From Oscillospiraceae bacterium (lineage in GTDB: Bacteria; Bacillota_A; Clostridia; Oscillospirales; Oscillospiraceae), in the NCBI GenBank assembly GCA_016302005.1, contig JAEDOK010000099.1:1-5999 (forward strand): 5,999 nt of DNA, read 5' to 3'. A model generated the notes under the pieces. That model did not search any database. It was not told the DNA's origin and worked only from the letters and a program-made list of their open reading frames with translations. Made by a program: the position numbers and the translations under genes. Position 1 is the stretch's first letter. Every line of letters starts with the position of its first letter. This document shows positions 1 to 5,730 of this stretch, piece by piece.

Positions 1-106
1 GCGAGGAGCGAAGCGACGCGGCAATCTCGTGCAGGAAGTACCAAGTGCGTACAAACCTACACCCTGAGATTGCCACGACCGGTGTGCGCACCGGTCTCGC
101 AATGAC
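1..106 (+). repeat. Interspersed inverted-repeat element, family A (left end cut by window edge)
   Basis: The segment starts inside the motif GCGAGGAGCGAAGCGAC and ends with CTCGCAATGACA, the same two ends as the complete copy at 1305-1454. Internal arms GGCAATCTC and GAGATTGCC are complementary and would form a stem, followed by a small hairpin CCGGTG-TGCG-CACCGG. The middle (29-57) differs from the other copy and instead resembles 5826-5854. No open frame with a plausible start is carried. This is a non-coding MITE-like or BIME-like repeat; its left terminal repeat lies just outside the window. Confidence 0.8.
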
Positions 107-138
107 AAATTGGGTAGCCAATACACATTATTGCAATT

Positions 139-188
139 CGTGCGAAGCACACCTCAGTCATTCACCCTTAGCTCTTAGTCCTTAGTCC
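139..188 (+). repeat. Heptamer-containing interspersed repeat, family C
   Basis: The segment reads CGTGCGAAGCACAC, then a CAGTCATTCAC-like linker, then a run with a strict 7-bp period: TTCACCC at 161, then TTAGCTC, then TTAGTCC twice, ending at 188. The same arrangement occurs at 3170-3219 and, inverted, at 2964-3013. Similarity to the 3141-3219 copy may begin earlier, near GACAAAT at 103. It sits directly against the family A element at 1-106, so the two families are joined here. Confidence 0.75.
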
Positions 189-333
189 GAAACGCTCTTA
201 GCCAAATCATAGGCTCATTGTCTGTATATGGCCCCCTCCGTGCAATATCCGGAACGGGTGCCTTTCATACAAACGGCTCGTCCACGATACGGACAGATTA
301 TGGCTTCGTCCACCCACGGACAGGAGGTTTATT
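189..333 (+). other. Leader region upstream of the scaffold gene
   Basis: This is the remainder of the 333-bp stretch before the first gene. It holds no open frame of its own that looks real; frames crossing it on either strand run into and shadow the scaffold gene. The only clear signal is AGGAGG at 322-327. The heptamer CGGACAG occurs twice (290-296 and 317-323), with short GTCC/GGAC complementarity that could make weak hairpins. No convincing -35/-10 pair with proper spacing was found, so the operon may be transcribed from further upstream. Confidence 0.45.
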
Positions 334-1278
334 ATGCAACGCAACGATCTTTTCCCGCCGCTCGAGCTGCAGCTTTTCGCGGATGCAGCCGGTGACACCG
401 GCGCGGCGGGAGCAACGGGCGAAACCGCGGCAGCCGCCGTGCCGCAAAACACGCAAGCCGAAACGCCGCTTTCGGAGGTCAAATACGGCATCCAAGCGGA
501 GGAAACACAGGCATCCACGGAAGCTGCCGCGCAGCCGCAGGAGGCACCGCCCGACCGCAATGCCGCCTTCGAAAAGCTCATCAAGGGGGAGTATAAGGAT
601 CTCTATGACGCGAAGGTGCAGGACACGCTCAAGCGCCGCCTGAAGGGAACGCAGGAGACTGCCGAACGCTACCGTCAGCTCGCGCCGACCTTGGAGATGC
701 TCGGCAAAAAGTACGGCATCCGTCCCGACCAAAACGGCGCTTACGACATCGCCGCCCTGAACAAAGCCATTGAGGACGACGACAGCTACTACGAAAAGGA
801 GGCGATGGAGCAGGGCTTATCCGTCGAGCAGTTCAAGCAGATGCGCAAAATGGAGCGGGAAAACGCCGAGCTGCGCCGCCGGATGCAGGAGCAGCAGACA
901 CGGGAGAATGCCTCCCGGCTCTACGCGCAATGGATGGAGCAGGCGGGACAGGTCAAGACGGTCTATCCCTCCTTCCAACTGGAAGCGGAGCTGAAGAATC
1001 CGAGGTTCGTCGATCTGCTCAAAGCCGGCATTGACGTGCGCTCTGCCTATGAGGTGCTGCACAAGGACGAGATCATCCCCGCCGCGATGCAGTTCACCGC
1101 GAAGACGGTGGAGCAGAAGCTTGCCAACAAGATCGCCGCCGCAGGGCAGCGTCCCGTGGAGAACGGCAACAGCGGTCAAAGCGCCGCGATCGTCAAGAGC
1201 GATGTGTCACAGCTCACCAAAGCAGACCGCCGGGAGATCATCCGGCGGGTCCAAAGGGGCGAAACGATTCGGTTTTGA
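334..1278 (+). CDS. Putative phage capsid scaffolding protein
   Basis: A 314-residue protein likely acting inside the procapsid as an assembly scaffold. The start is ATG at 334, six bases after AGGAGG. Visible layout: an N-terminal LELQLFA motif at residues 10-16, a low-complexity Ala/Thr/Gly/Glu-rich linker to about 75, a charged helical stretch KLIKGEYKDLYDAK (81-94), a probable coiled coil around 162-200 rich in Arg/Glu/Gln with M170, M173, N177, L180 and M184 in heptad positions, and a basic C-terminus (about 295-314, ADRREIIRRVQRGE). A mostly helical, charged protein with a basic tail encoded just before the capsid gene is typical of scaffolds; in P22 the basic C-terminal helices bind coat protein. 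No catalytic motif is visible, so a protease-scaffold fusion is unlikely. The function is inferred from position and composition, not from a recognised domain. Confidence 0.75.
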   Translation: MQRNDLFPPLELQLFADAAGDTGAAGATGETAAAAVPQNTQAETPLSEVKYGIQAEETQASTEAAAQPQEAPPDRNAAFEKLIKGEYKDLYDAKVQDTLKRRLKGTQETAERYRQLAPTLEMLGKKYGIRPDQNGAYDIAALNKAIEDDDSYYEKEAMEQGLSVEQFKQMRKMERENAELRRRMQEQQTRENASRLYAQWMEQAGQVKTVYPSFQLEAELKNPRFVDLLKAGIDVRSAYEVLHKDEIIPAAMQFTAKTVEQKLANKIAAAGQRPVENGNSGQSAAIVKSDVSQLTKADRREIIRRVQRGETIRF

Positions 1279-1304
1279 AAACAATGTATCGGAAAAGCCC
1301 CTAA

Positions 1305-1454
1305 GTGTCATTGCGAGGAGCGAAGCGACGTGGCAATCTATGGGAGTTCTACACGAGATTGCCACGACCGCTGCGCAGCCGTTCTCGAGGAACGAGCGTT
1401 ACGGATGCGGCGTACCTCTTGCGGGTAGTGTGCGCACCGGTCTCGCAATGACAC
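1305..1454. repeat. Complete family A inverted-repeat element between scaffold and capsid genes
   Basis: The element has perfect 13-bp terminal inverted repeats, GTGTCATTGCGAG at 1305-1317 and its complement at 1442-1454. Allowing 3 mismatches, complementarity extends outward to 25-bp arms (1293-1317 and 1442-1466). A second nested pair, CGTGGCAATCT (1329-1339) and its exact complement (1356-1366), forms an inner stem. It is 150 bp, has no transposase and no evident target duplication, and lies in the 266-bp gap between the two genes. The RNA could fold into a long branched hairpin ending in a short T run (1463-1467), so partial termination or transcript processing between the genes is possible. 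The related copy is at 1-106. Confidence 0.85.
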
Positions 1455-1544
1455 ATCGGAGCTTTTTATCAGCCCCGGTCTTGTACAGATTTTGATATAC
1501 CCTATTTGCCAAAAGTCCCGCAGAAACGAAAGGAGAATCATCGA

Positions 1545-2576
1545 ATGAAAAATATTGCAATGTTCCCCATGCTGACGGCGCTGAACCTTCAGCTCTTTGC
1601 CACCCAGACCACCGCGCAGGAGGGCTTGTCCGCCGAGATGAAGACCTTCTATGACATGACCCTCATCGACGAGGCCTCCGCAAACCTCGTCCATGACCAG
1701 TTCGGGCAGAAGCGTCCGATCCCCAAGAACGGCGGCAAGACCATCGAATTCCGCAAGTTCTCCCCTCTGGCGAAGGCGACTGCGCCGCTGACCGAGGGGG
1801 TCACTCCTTCCGGCAACAGCCTGACCGTGACGAACATCACCGCCACCGTTCAGCAGTACGGCGATTTCATCGTCCAGTCCGATGTGCTGGAGCTGACCGC
1901 GCTGGACAACACCATTTTGGAGGCGACCAAGCTCCTCGGCAGACAGGCGGGCGCGACCCTCGACACGGTGGTGCGCAATGTTTTGCAGGCGGGCACCAAC
2001 GTCACCTACTGCCCCAAGCTCGCCGCCGACGGCACGGAGACCGCCGTCACCTCCCGCGCAGGGTTGGACGAGACCGCACAGCTCACCGTGGACGTGGTCA
2101 ATCAGGTCGTCGCGAAGCTCCGCGCCCAGAACGCCCCGACCATCAACGGCAAGTATGTGGCGATCATCCATCCCTATGTCGCCTATGATCTGATGCGCGA
2201 CCCCGCGTGGATCGACGCGCACAAGTACGCGCAGCCGGAGAACCTCTATGAGGGCGAGCTGGGCGAGATCGGCGGCGTCCGCTTCGTGCAGAGCACCGAG
2301 GCGAAGGTCTACACCGGCTCGGGCTGCCCGAGCGGACTTGCCGTGTTCGGCTCCCTGTTCTTCGGGGAAGGTGCCTACGGTGTCACCGAGATCGAGGGCG
2401 GCGGCCTGGAGACCATCGTCAAGCAGAAGGGCAGCGCCGGCACCGCCGACCCGTTAAATCAGCGTTCGTCCGTAGGCTGGAAGGCGCTCAAGACGGCGGA
2501 GCTGCTGATCCCGAATTATCTGGTGCGCGTGGAGTCCTGCTCGAAGCGCTTCTCCGCGACCGCGCAGGCGAATTAA
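1545..2576 (+). CDS. Phage major capsid protein, N4-gp56 family
   Basis: This 343-residue protein is the main shell subunit of the phage head. The chosen ATG follows AGGAG (1531-1535) by nine bases; an upstream in-frame TTG at 1506 lacks a ribosome site and would add a non-conserved stretch. Family hallmarks that I recognise: an N-terminal LNLQLFA (13-19), then the LSAEMKTFYDMTLIDEA block (28-44) and the KNGGKTIEFRKFSPL stretch (61-75), the ALDNTILEATKLLGRQAGA helix (119-137), the YVAIIHPYVAYDLMRDPAW segment (204-222) leading into EIGGVRFVQS (241-250), and the C-terminal LNQRSSVGWKALKTAELL (304-321). The length suits the family and the frame is intact. It is preceded by the scaffold gene across a repeat-filled gap and followed after 19 bases by a small gene, so it probably shares a transcript with both. 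Confidence 0.92.
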   Translation: MKNIAMFPMLTALNLQLFATQTTAQEGLSAEMKTFYDMTLIDEASANLVHDQFGQKRPIPKNGGKTIEFRKFSPLAKATAPLTEGVTPSGNSLTVTNITATVQQYGDFIVQSDVLELTALDNTILEATKLLGRQAGATLDTVVRNVLQAGTNVTYCPKLAADGTETAVTSRAGLDETAQLTVDVVNQVVAKLRAQNAPTINGKYVAIIHPYVAYDLMRDPAWIDAHKYAQPENLYEGELGEIGGVRFVQSTEAKVYTGSGCPSGLAVFGSLFFGEGAYGVTEIEGGGLETIVKQKGSAGTADPLNQRSSVGWKALKTAELLIPNYLVRVESCSKRFSATAQAN

Positions 2577-2595
2577 CAATCAGGAGGTGTCAATT

Positions 2596-2847
2596 ATGAC
2601 AACGAAAAAGAATGAATCTGCGCAGGAAGCCCTTGCCAATGCCGTGGAGGAGACGGTGCGCATTCGTCTGCCCAAGACGAAGGAGCTGCAGGAGGATGTC
2701 TTTGTGTCCGTGAACAACCGCACATGGCTGATCCGGCGCGGCGTGTATGTGGATGTCCCCGCGTGCGTCGCGGAGGTCTTGCAGCACGCCGAGGAGATGA
2801 CCGAGGAAGCCCTCCGCTTTGATGCCGCGGTAGGCGCGGCGCAGTGA
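2596..2847 (+). CDS. Small capsid-adjacent phage protein (unknown function)
   Basis: An 83-residue protein starting at ATG 2596, eight bases after AGGAGG (2582-2587) and 19 bases after the capsid stop; the alternative GTG at 2587 overlaps the ribosome site and is rejected. A polar, Ala/Glu-rich N-terminus is followed by a compact part: VRIRLPKTKELQEDVFVSVN (21-40), NRTWLIRRGVYVDVP (41-55) and a helix ACVAEVLQHAEEMTEEALRF (56-75). Small proteins with a 'VFVSVN-RTW-I-RG--V-VP---AEVL' pattern are common right after capsid genes in clostridial phages as I recall them, usually left as hypothetical. It may be a capsid-decorating or head-completion factor, but that is inference. The stop codon lies in the first unit of a tandem repeat. 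Confidence 0.75.
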   Translation: MTTKKNESAQEALANAVEETVRIRLPKTKELQEDVFVSVNNRTWLIRRGVYVDVPACVAEVLQHAEEMTEEALRFDAAVGAAQ

Positions 2848-2906
2848 TTTGGCTTCGCAGTGATATTTGCTGCGCAAGTGATATTGCTTTGCAGTGATAT
2901 TGCTGC
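2841..2906 (+). repeat. Four-unit tandem array with 16-17 bp period
   Basis: Four imperfect units start at 2841, 2857, 2874 and 2891, with consensus GCAGTGATATTGCTKC; unit 1 reads GCAGTGATTTGGCTTC and unit 3 has an extra A (GCAAGTGATATTGCTTT). The TGA of the first unit is the stop codon of the preceding gene, so the array begins inside the coding sequence. Downstream, 2907-2963 has no recognised signal. Confidence 0.75.
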
Positions 2907-2997
2907 GGCAGTTTTGGGATTGGGGACGGCGGCTCTGTACGACTGTGCGGGAGCTGCCTGTTAGGCTAAGGGCTAAGAACTAAGGGTGAATGACTGA

Positions 2998-3110
2998 GGA
3001 GCGCTCCGCGCGGATTAAAAAAACGGGCGGCTGATAGCCGCCCCTACGAGAAATCTCGCAGTTCGCGCCGTAGGGGCGGATATTATCCGCCCGGTGCAGG
3101 AACTGCCGAC
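2998..3110 (+). repeat. Family B double-hairpin repeat, copy 1
   Basis: The segment begins GGAGCGCTCCGCGC and ends GTGCAGGAACTGCCGAC. It contains two perfect 7-bp stem hairpins with 5-base loops: GGGCGGC-TGATA-GCCGCCC (3025-3043) and GGGCGGA-TATTA-TCCGCCC (3074-3092). CCGCCCCTACG (3038-3048) is also exactly complementary to CGTAGGGGCGG (3069-3079), so two mutually exclusive folds exist. A small CGAG-AAAT-CTCG hairpin (3047-3058) sits in the middle. The second copy is at 5731-5842 with the same order and spacing, which shows a defined repeat unit and not chance GC richness. Confidence 0.85.
3017..3043 (-). terminator. Intrinsic-terminator-like hairpin on the minus strand (in family B copy 1)
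   Basis: Read on the minus strand, a 7-bp all-GC-pair stem (GGGCGGC/GCCGCCC, 5-base loop) is followed after one G by seven T residues (the A run at 3017-3023). This matches the form of a rho-independent terminator. It would stop transcription opposite to the phage genes. The same arrangement recurs in the second copy. Confidence 0.5.
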
Positions 3111-3275
3111 GGCGTAGCAATTCGTTCTTTCGCACCGTCTGACAAATCAGGTATATCAAAATTCAAAATCCGTGCGAAGCACACCACAGTTATTCACTCT
3201 TAGCCCTTAGCTCTTAGCCAAAACAGACTGCCCACAGGCGTGTCAGGGCTGCCGCTTCCCACAGACCCACACCTG

Positions 3276-3303
3276 TTCACTATTCACTCTTCACTTTTCA
3301 CTT
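3276..3303 (+). repeat. Heptamer tandem repeat (TTCACTN x 4)
   Basis: Four contiguous 7-bp units TTCACTA, TTCACTC, TTCACTT and TTCACTT run without interruption from 3276 to 3303. The unit and period match the TTCACYC unit that starts the heptamer runs in family C. The array ends about 50 bp before the next gene. The interval 3220-3275 and the G8 run at 3312-3319 carry no recognised signal. Confidence 0.75.
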
Positions 3304-3354
3304 AACATCATGGGGGGGGCGCACGCTCCTCTTTTGTGCAATTCGGAGGTTTTT

Positions 3355-3729
3355 ATGAAGATCATCGAAGCGATCAACGCCATTGATGCGCTCAAGCCAA
3401 ACGCCTACACACAGGCGGAAAAAATTCGCTGGCTGTCCACCCTGGACGGTATGCTCCAAACGGAGCTGTTTCCCGTGCATGAGGGCGCGGACGAAACCCC
3501 CTTCTCCGGCTATGACGAGGAAACGCTGCCCGAGACGGAGCTTTTGGCGCAGGAGCCTTACGGCAGAGATTTGTACCTCAAATATTTGGAGGCGCAGATC
3601 GACTATTACAACGGCGAGACCGCGCGGTACAACAACTCCATGATAATGTATCAGGCGGCGTACACGGCGTTTGCGCGGTGGTACAACCGGACGCATCTGC
3701 CGCGCTCCCAAAAGAGAAACTATTGGTAG
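3355..3729 (+). CDS. Conserved phage structural-module protein, probable head-tail adaptor/completion protein
   Basis: A 124-residue protein. ATG 3355 follows GGAGG (3345-3349) by five bases; the longer start at 3310 has no ribosome site and runs through a G8 tract, so it is rejected. Visible parts: an N-terminal helix MKIIEAINAIDALKPN, the 'AEKIRWLSTLDGMLQTEL' helix (21-38), an acidic middle with GYDEETLPETELL (52-64), then PYGRDLYLKYLEAQIDYYNG (68-87), ARYNNSMIMYQAAYTAFARW (90-109) and an aromatic/basic tail YNRTHLPRSQKRNYW. The order of mostly helical segments and the 'YL-YLEAQIDY-NGE-ARYNNS' pattern resemble proteins I recall after capsid genes in clostridial phages. Size, helical character and position suggest a connector or completion role like gp6-type adaptors, but no named domain is certain. 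It precedes the next gene by only 16 bases. Confidence 0.8.
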   Translation: MKIIEAINAIDALKPNAYTQAEKIRWLSTLDGMLQTELFPVHEGADETPFSGYDEETLPETELLAQEPYGRDLYLKYLEAQIDYYNGETARYNNSMIMYQAAYTAFARWYNRTHLPRSQKRNYW

Positions 3730-3745
3730 AAGGAGGAAAAACACC

Positions 3746-5566
3746 ATGCTGTTTCCGAAGCTCAACGCCCTGCCCGTATCCCGGCGCGTGATCGACACCT
3801 TTCGCGGCTACCGTCACAGCCTCCGCATCGGCGCGGGGGAGTTTTACGACATGCAAAACCTGACCGGCGACCATTATCCGGTGCTCAGCCCCCGTGGACC
3901 GAGAAGGATGGATCCCTCCCGCAACCCCGCCGTGTGGGATGCCGCTTCTCTGCCGCAGGGGATGGCAGCGCAGGAGGGACTTTGCTTTGTGGGCGGCGGG
4001 CTGCTTTACTACGGCTTTCAGGACGGCGCGTATCAGACGGTCGATCTCTCCCTGACGGCGGGGGAAAAGCAACTCATCCCCTTCGGCTCGTATCTCCTCA
4101 TCCTGCCGGATAAGAAATATTTCAATACAAAGCGCCCCTCGGACTGCGGGAGCATCGAGGCGGAATTCTCCCTCACCGTCTCGCACACCGCGGATGTGAC
4201 CTATACCCTGTGCGACAAGGACGGAGCGGCTTACGCTGCGGTTCGGTCCGATACTGCGCCCAATGCTCCTGCCGACGGGCAATATTGGCTGGATACGGCA
4301 AATTATCTTTCGGACAATATCGCCGTTCTGAAGCAATATTCCGCCGCGCTGTCGAGCTGGAACATCATCTCGCCGACCTATGTGAAAATCGAGACTCCGG
4401 GCATCGGCAAGCCCTTCTCCGTCGGCGATTTCGTCTGTATCGACGGGGAGGATGTTCTGCCGATCCGCTGCCTGCGGGGCATAACCGAAGCCTCGCACGA
4501 GATCGTAGCAAAGGAAAACGGGTATATTGTGGTCTGTTATCCGATCGCGGAAACCTCGTGGGAGATTCCAAACACGGAGAGCTTCTCCGTCTCCCGCAAA
4601 ATGCCGATGATGGATTTCCTGTTCGAGCATGAAAACCGGCTCTGGGGCTGCCGCTACGGCAAGGGGAACAACGGCGAGTTCGTCAACGAGATCTATGCCT
4701 CCAAGCTCGGCGATTTCAAGAATTGGAACAGCTTTCAGGGCATCTCGACGGACAGCTACATCGCCTCCTGCGGCACGGACGGGAAGTGGACGGGCGCGAT
4801 CAAAGCGCTGGGCTATCCCCTGTTTTTCAAGGAGAACTGTCTGCACAAGGTCTACGGGAGCTATCCTGCGGAATACCAAATGCAGACGATCCCTTGCAGA
4901 GGGGTGCAGGAGGGCTGCGAAAACAGCCTCGCCGTGGTGAACGAGGTGCTTTTTTACAAATCGCGCAGCGGCGTGTGCGCCTATGACGGCTCCCTGCCGA
5001 GCTGCGTCTCAGAGGCGCTGGGAAGCGAGAGCTACGGCAAGGCGGTGGCGGGCGGCTGCGGCAACAAATATTACATCTCCATGCAGGCAAGCGGCGGGGC
5101 GTGGAGCTTGTTTTGCTTTGACACCCAAAAGGGCTTTTGGCACCGGGAGGATCCCCTCCGTGTGGATGCCTTTTGCACGGTGGGCGACGAGCTGTTTTAT
5201 ATCGAGCATGACGCGCCGTGGATCCGCACCATGCCGAATGGAAAAGGGGAGCCGCTGGAGGAGCGGGTCCCGTGGTACGCCGAGACGGGCATTTTGGGCG
5301 CGGACGCACCGGATCATAAATACCTCTCCCGCATCACCGTGCGGCTGTCCATGGCGGTCGGCACAAGCGTCCGCTTTTTTGCGGAGTATGATTCCTGCGG
5401 GAGTCGGGAGCTGCTGGCGTCCGTCACGGGCAATCGCCTCAACAGTGTTTCCGTCTCCCTCCGTCCCCGCCGCTGCGACCACCTGCGCCTGCGCATCGAG
5501 GGGGAGGGCGAAGCGAAGATCTTTTCCGTCACAATGACGACGGAGCAGGGGAGTGATCTGCGATGA
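3746..5566 (+). CDS. Beta-propeller-like phage structural protein, probable tail-interface/nozzle component
   Basis: A 606-residue protein. ATG 3746 lies nine bases after AGGAGG (3731-3736); the 75-base longer frame would overlap the preceding gene and is less likely. The N-terminus carries FRGYRHSLRIGAGEFYDMQN (19-38) and YPVLSPRGPR (44-53). After that come repeated beta-hairpin-like units with aromatic and 'Y-DG' turns: FVGGGLLYYGFQDG (81-94), ENRLWGCRYG (296-305), NEIYASKLGDFKNWNSF (314-330), GYPLFFKENCLHKVYGSYPA (356-375), VLFYKSRSGVCAYDGSLPSC (401-420), KYYISMQ to FCFDTQKGFWHRED (441-469) and ELFYIEHDAPWIRTM (482-496). The C-terminal 515-605 looks like a beta-rich domain. There is no signal peptide, membrane span or catalytic motif. 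Position and repeated strands suggest a role like T7 gp12 or P22 gp10 nozzle/stabilisation proteins; this is inference and a receptor-binding role remains possible. Confidence 0.82.
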   Translation: MLFPKLNALPVSRRVIDTFRGYRHSLRIGAGEFYDMQNLTGDHYPVLSPRGPRRMDPSRNPAVWDAASLPQGMAAQEGLCFVGGGLLYYGFQDGAYQTVDLSLTAGEKQLIPFGSYLLILPDKKYFNTKRPSDCGSIEAEFSLTVSHTADVTYTLCDKDGAAYAAVRSDTAPNAPADGQYWLDTANYLSDNIAVLKQYSAALSSWNIISPTYVKIETPGIGKPFSVGDFVCIDGEDVLPIRCLRGITEASHEIVAKENGYIVVCYPIAETSWEIPNTESFSVSRKMPMMDFLFEHENRLWGCRYGKGNNGEFVNEIYASKLGDFKNWNSFQGISTDSYIASCGTDGKWTGAIKALGYPLFFKENCLHKVYGSYPAEYQMQTIPCRGVQEGCENSLAVVNEVLFYKSRSGVCAYDGSLPSCVSEALGSESYGKAVAGGCGNKYYISMQASGGAWSLFCFDTQKGFWHREDPLRVDAFCTVGDELFYIEHDAPWIRTMPNGKGEPLEERVPWYAETGILGADAPDHKYLSRITVRLSMAVGTSVRFFAEYDSCGSRELLASVTGNRLNSVSVSLRPRRCDHLRLRIEGEGEAKIFSVTMTTEQGSDLR

Positions 5567-5715
5567 GGTTAGAGCAGCCGAGAATTCCGACCAACGGCGA
5601 CCTTTCGGAGCGCGTCGCCTATTTGGAGCGCTACCTCTATCGGCTCACGGGCGAGCTGCAAATGGCGCTGAATACGATAGAGAGCAGAGCGAAGCGGGGA
5701 GACAGGGAAGAGTGA
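5563..5715 (+). CDS. Small coiled-coil phage protein (unknown function)
   Basis: A 50-residue protein whose ATG overlaps the previous stop in an ATGA arrangement, indicating translational coupling; GGGGAG (5548-5553) lies nine bases upstream. After MRLEQPRIPTNGD, residues 15-42 form a probable amphipathic helix with hydrophobic residues at strict 3-4 spacing (V18, L21, L25, L28, L32, A35, I39), which is a short coiled coil. The last ten residues (AKRGDREE end) are charged and are encoded by DNA that looks like the repeat family next to it, so the original C-terminus may have been different. Short helical proteins of this kind often follow the large structural gene in clostridial phage clusters as I recall; a small tail or assembly factor is plausible but unproven. 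Confidence 0.65.
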   Translation: MRLEQPRIPTNGDLSERVAYLERYLYRLTGELQMALNTIESRAKRGDREE

Positions 5716-5730
5716 AGAGAGAAAAACGTC

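Larger units (their letters stand above)
2964..3219. repeat. Composite repeat element with 50-bp terminal inverted repeats
   Basis: Left end 2964-3013 and the reverse complement of 3170-3219 align without gaps over 50 bp with 40 identities by hand. Each end carries heptamers (GGCTAAG-type on the left, CTTAGCC-type on the right), a GTGAATRACTG-like core, and a GCTYCGCRCGG inner edge. Between them lie the family B hairpin element and a less structured AT-richer stretch (3123-3169). The element has no open frame and no transposase. Family C copies are thus placed head-to-head around family B, giving a MITE-like structure of 256 bp inside a 507-bp gene-free gap (2848-3354). An independent family C copy at 139-188 shows the end module can exist alone. 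Confidence 0.7.
334..5715 (+). mobile_element. Phage/prophage head-assembly module (partial)
   Basis: Six co-directional genes follow the usual phage order of scaffold, major capsid protein, small capsid-adjacent protein, adaptor-like protein and tail-interface-like protein. The capsid gene is recognisable by family (N4-gp56 type); the others are supported mainly by position and by resemblance to proteins I recall from clostridial phages. The module is incomplete: portal, terminase, tail tape measure, lysis and integration genes are not in the window. All frames are open with good ribosome sites, so nothing seen here shows decay of the proteins, yet three intergenic gaps are filled with repeat elements more typical of a chromosome. 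No attachment site can be identified. Confidence 0.85.

Noticed and set aside
218..230. Possible promoter (TTGTCT with a nearby TATATG)
   Set aside because: The two boxes are almost adjacent and not 16-18 bp apart, and no suitable -10 partner follows.
1031..1495. Plus-strand open frame of 154 residues crossing the family A repeat
   Set aside because: The first half is a shadow of the scaffold gene. The rest translates the repeat, giving 'VIARSEATWQS', a peptide I know as a recurrent spurious product of this repeat type.
1481..1500. Possible promoter before the capsid gene (TTGTAC and TATACC)
   Set aside because: The spacing is only about 9 bp and the -10 match is poor.
2841..3219. CRISPR-like array, given repeated short units
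   Set aside because: The units are 7 or 16-17 bp in direct tandem without unique spacers of regular length, and no cas genes are nearby.
3310..3354. Upstream start for the 124-aa gene through a G8 tract, which could suggest phase variation
   Set aside because: There is no ribosome site before 3310, while GGAGG stands correctly before 3355. A slip in the G tract would not affect the 3355 start.
3578..4879. Long minus-strand open frame of 433 residues
   Set aside because: It is antisense to the adaptor-like and propeller-like genes, which have good ribosome sites and recognisable phage character. Long antisense frames are common in GC-rich DNA.
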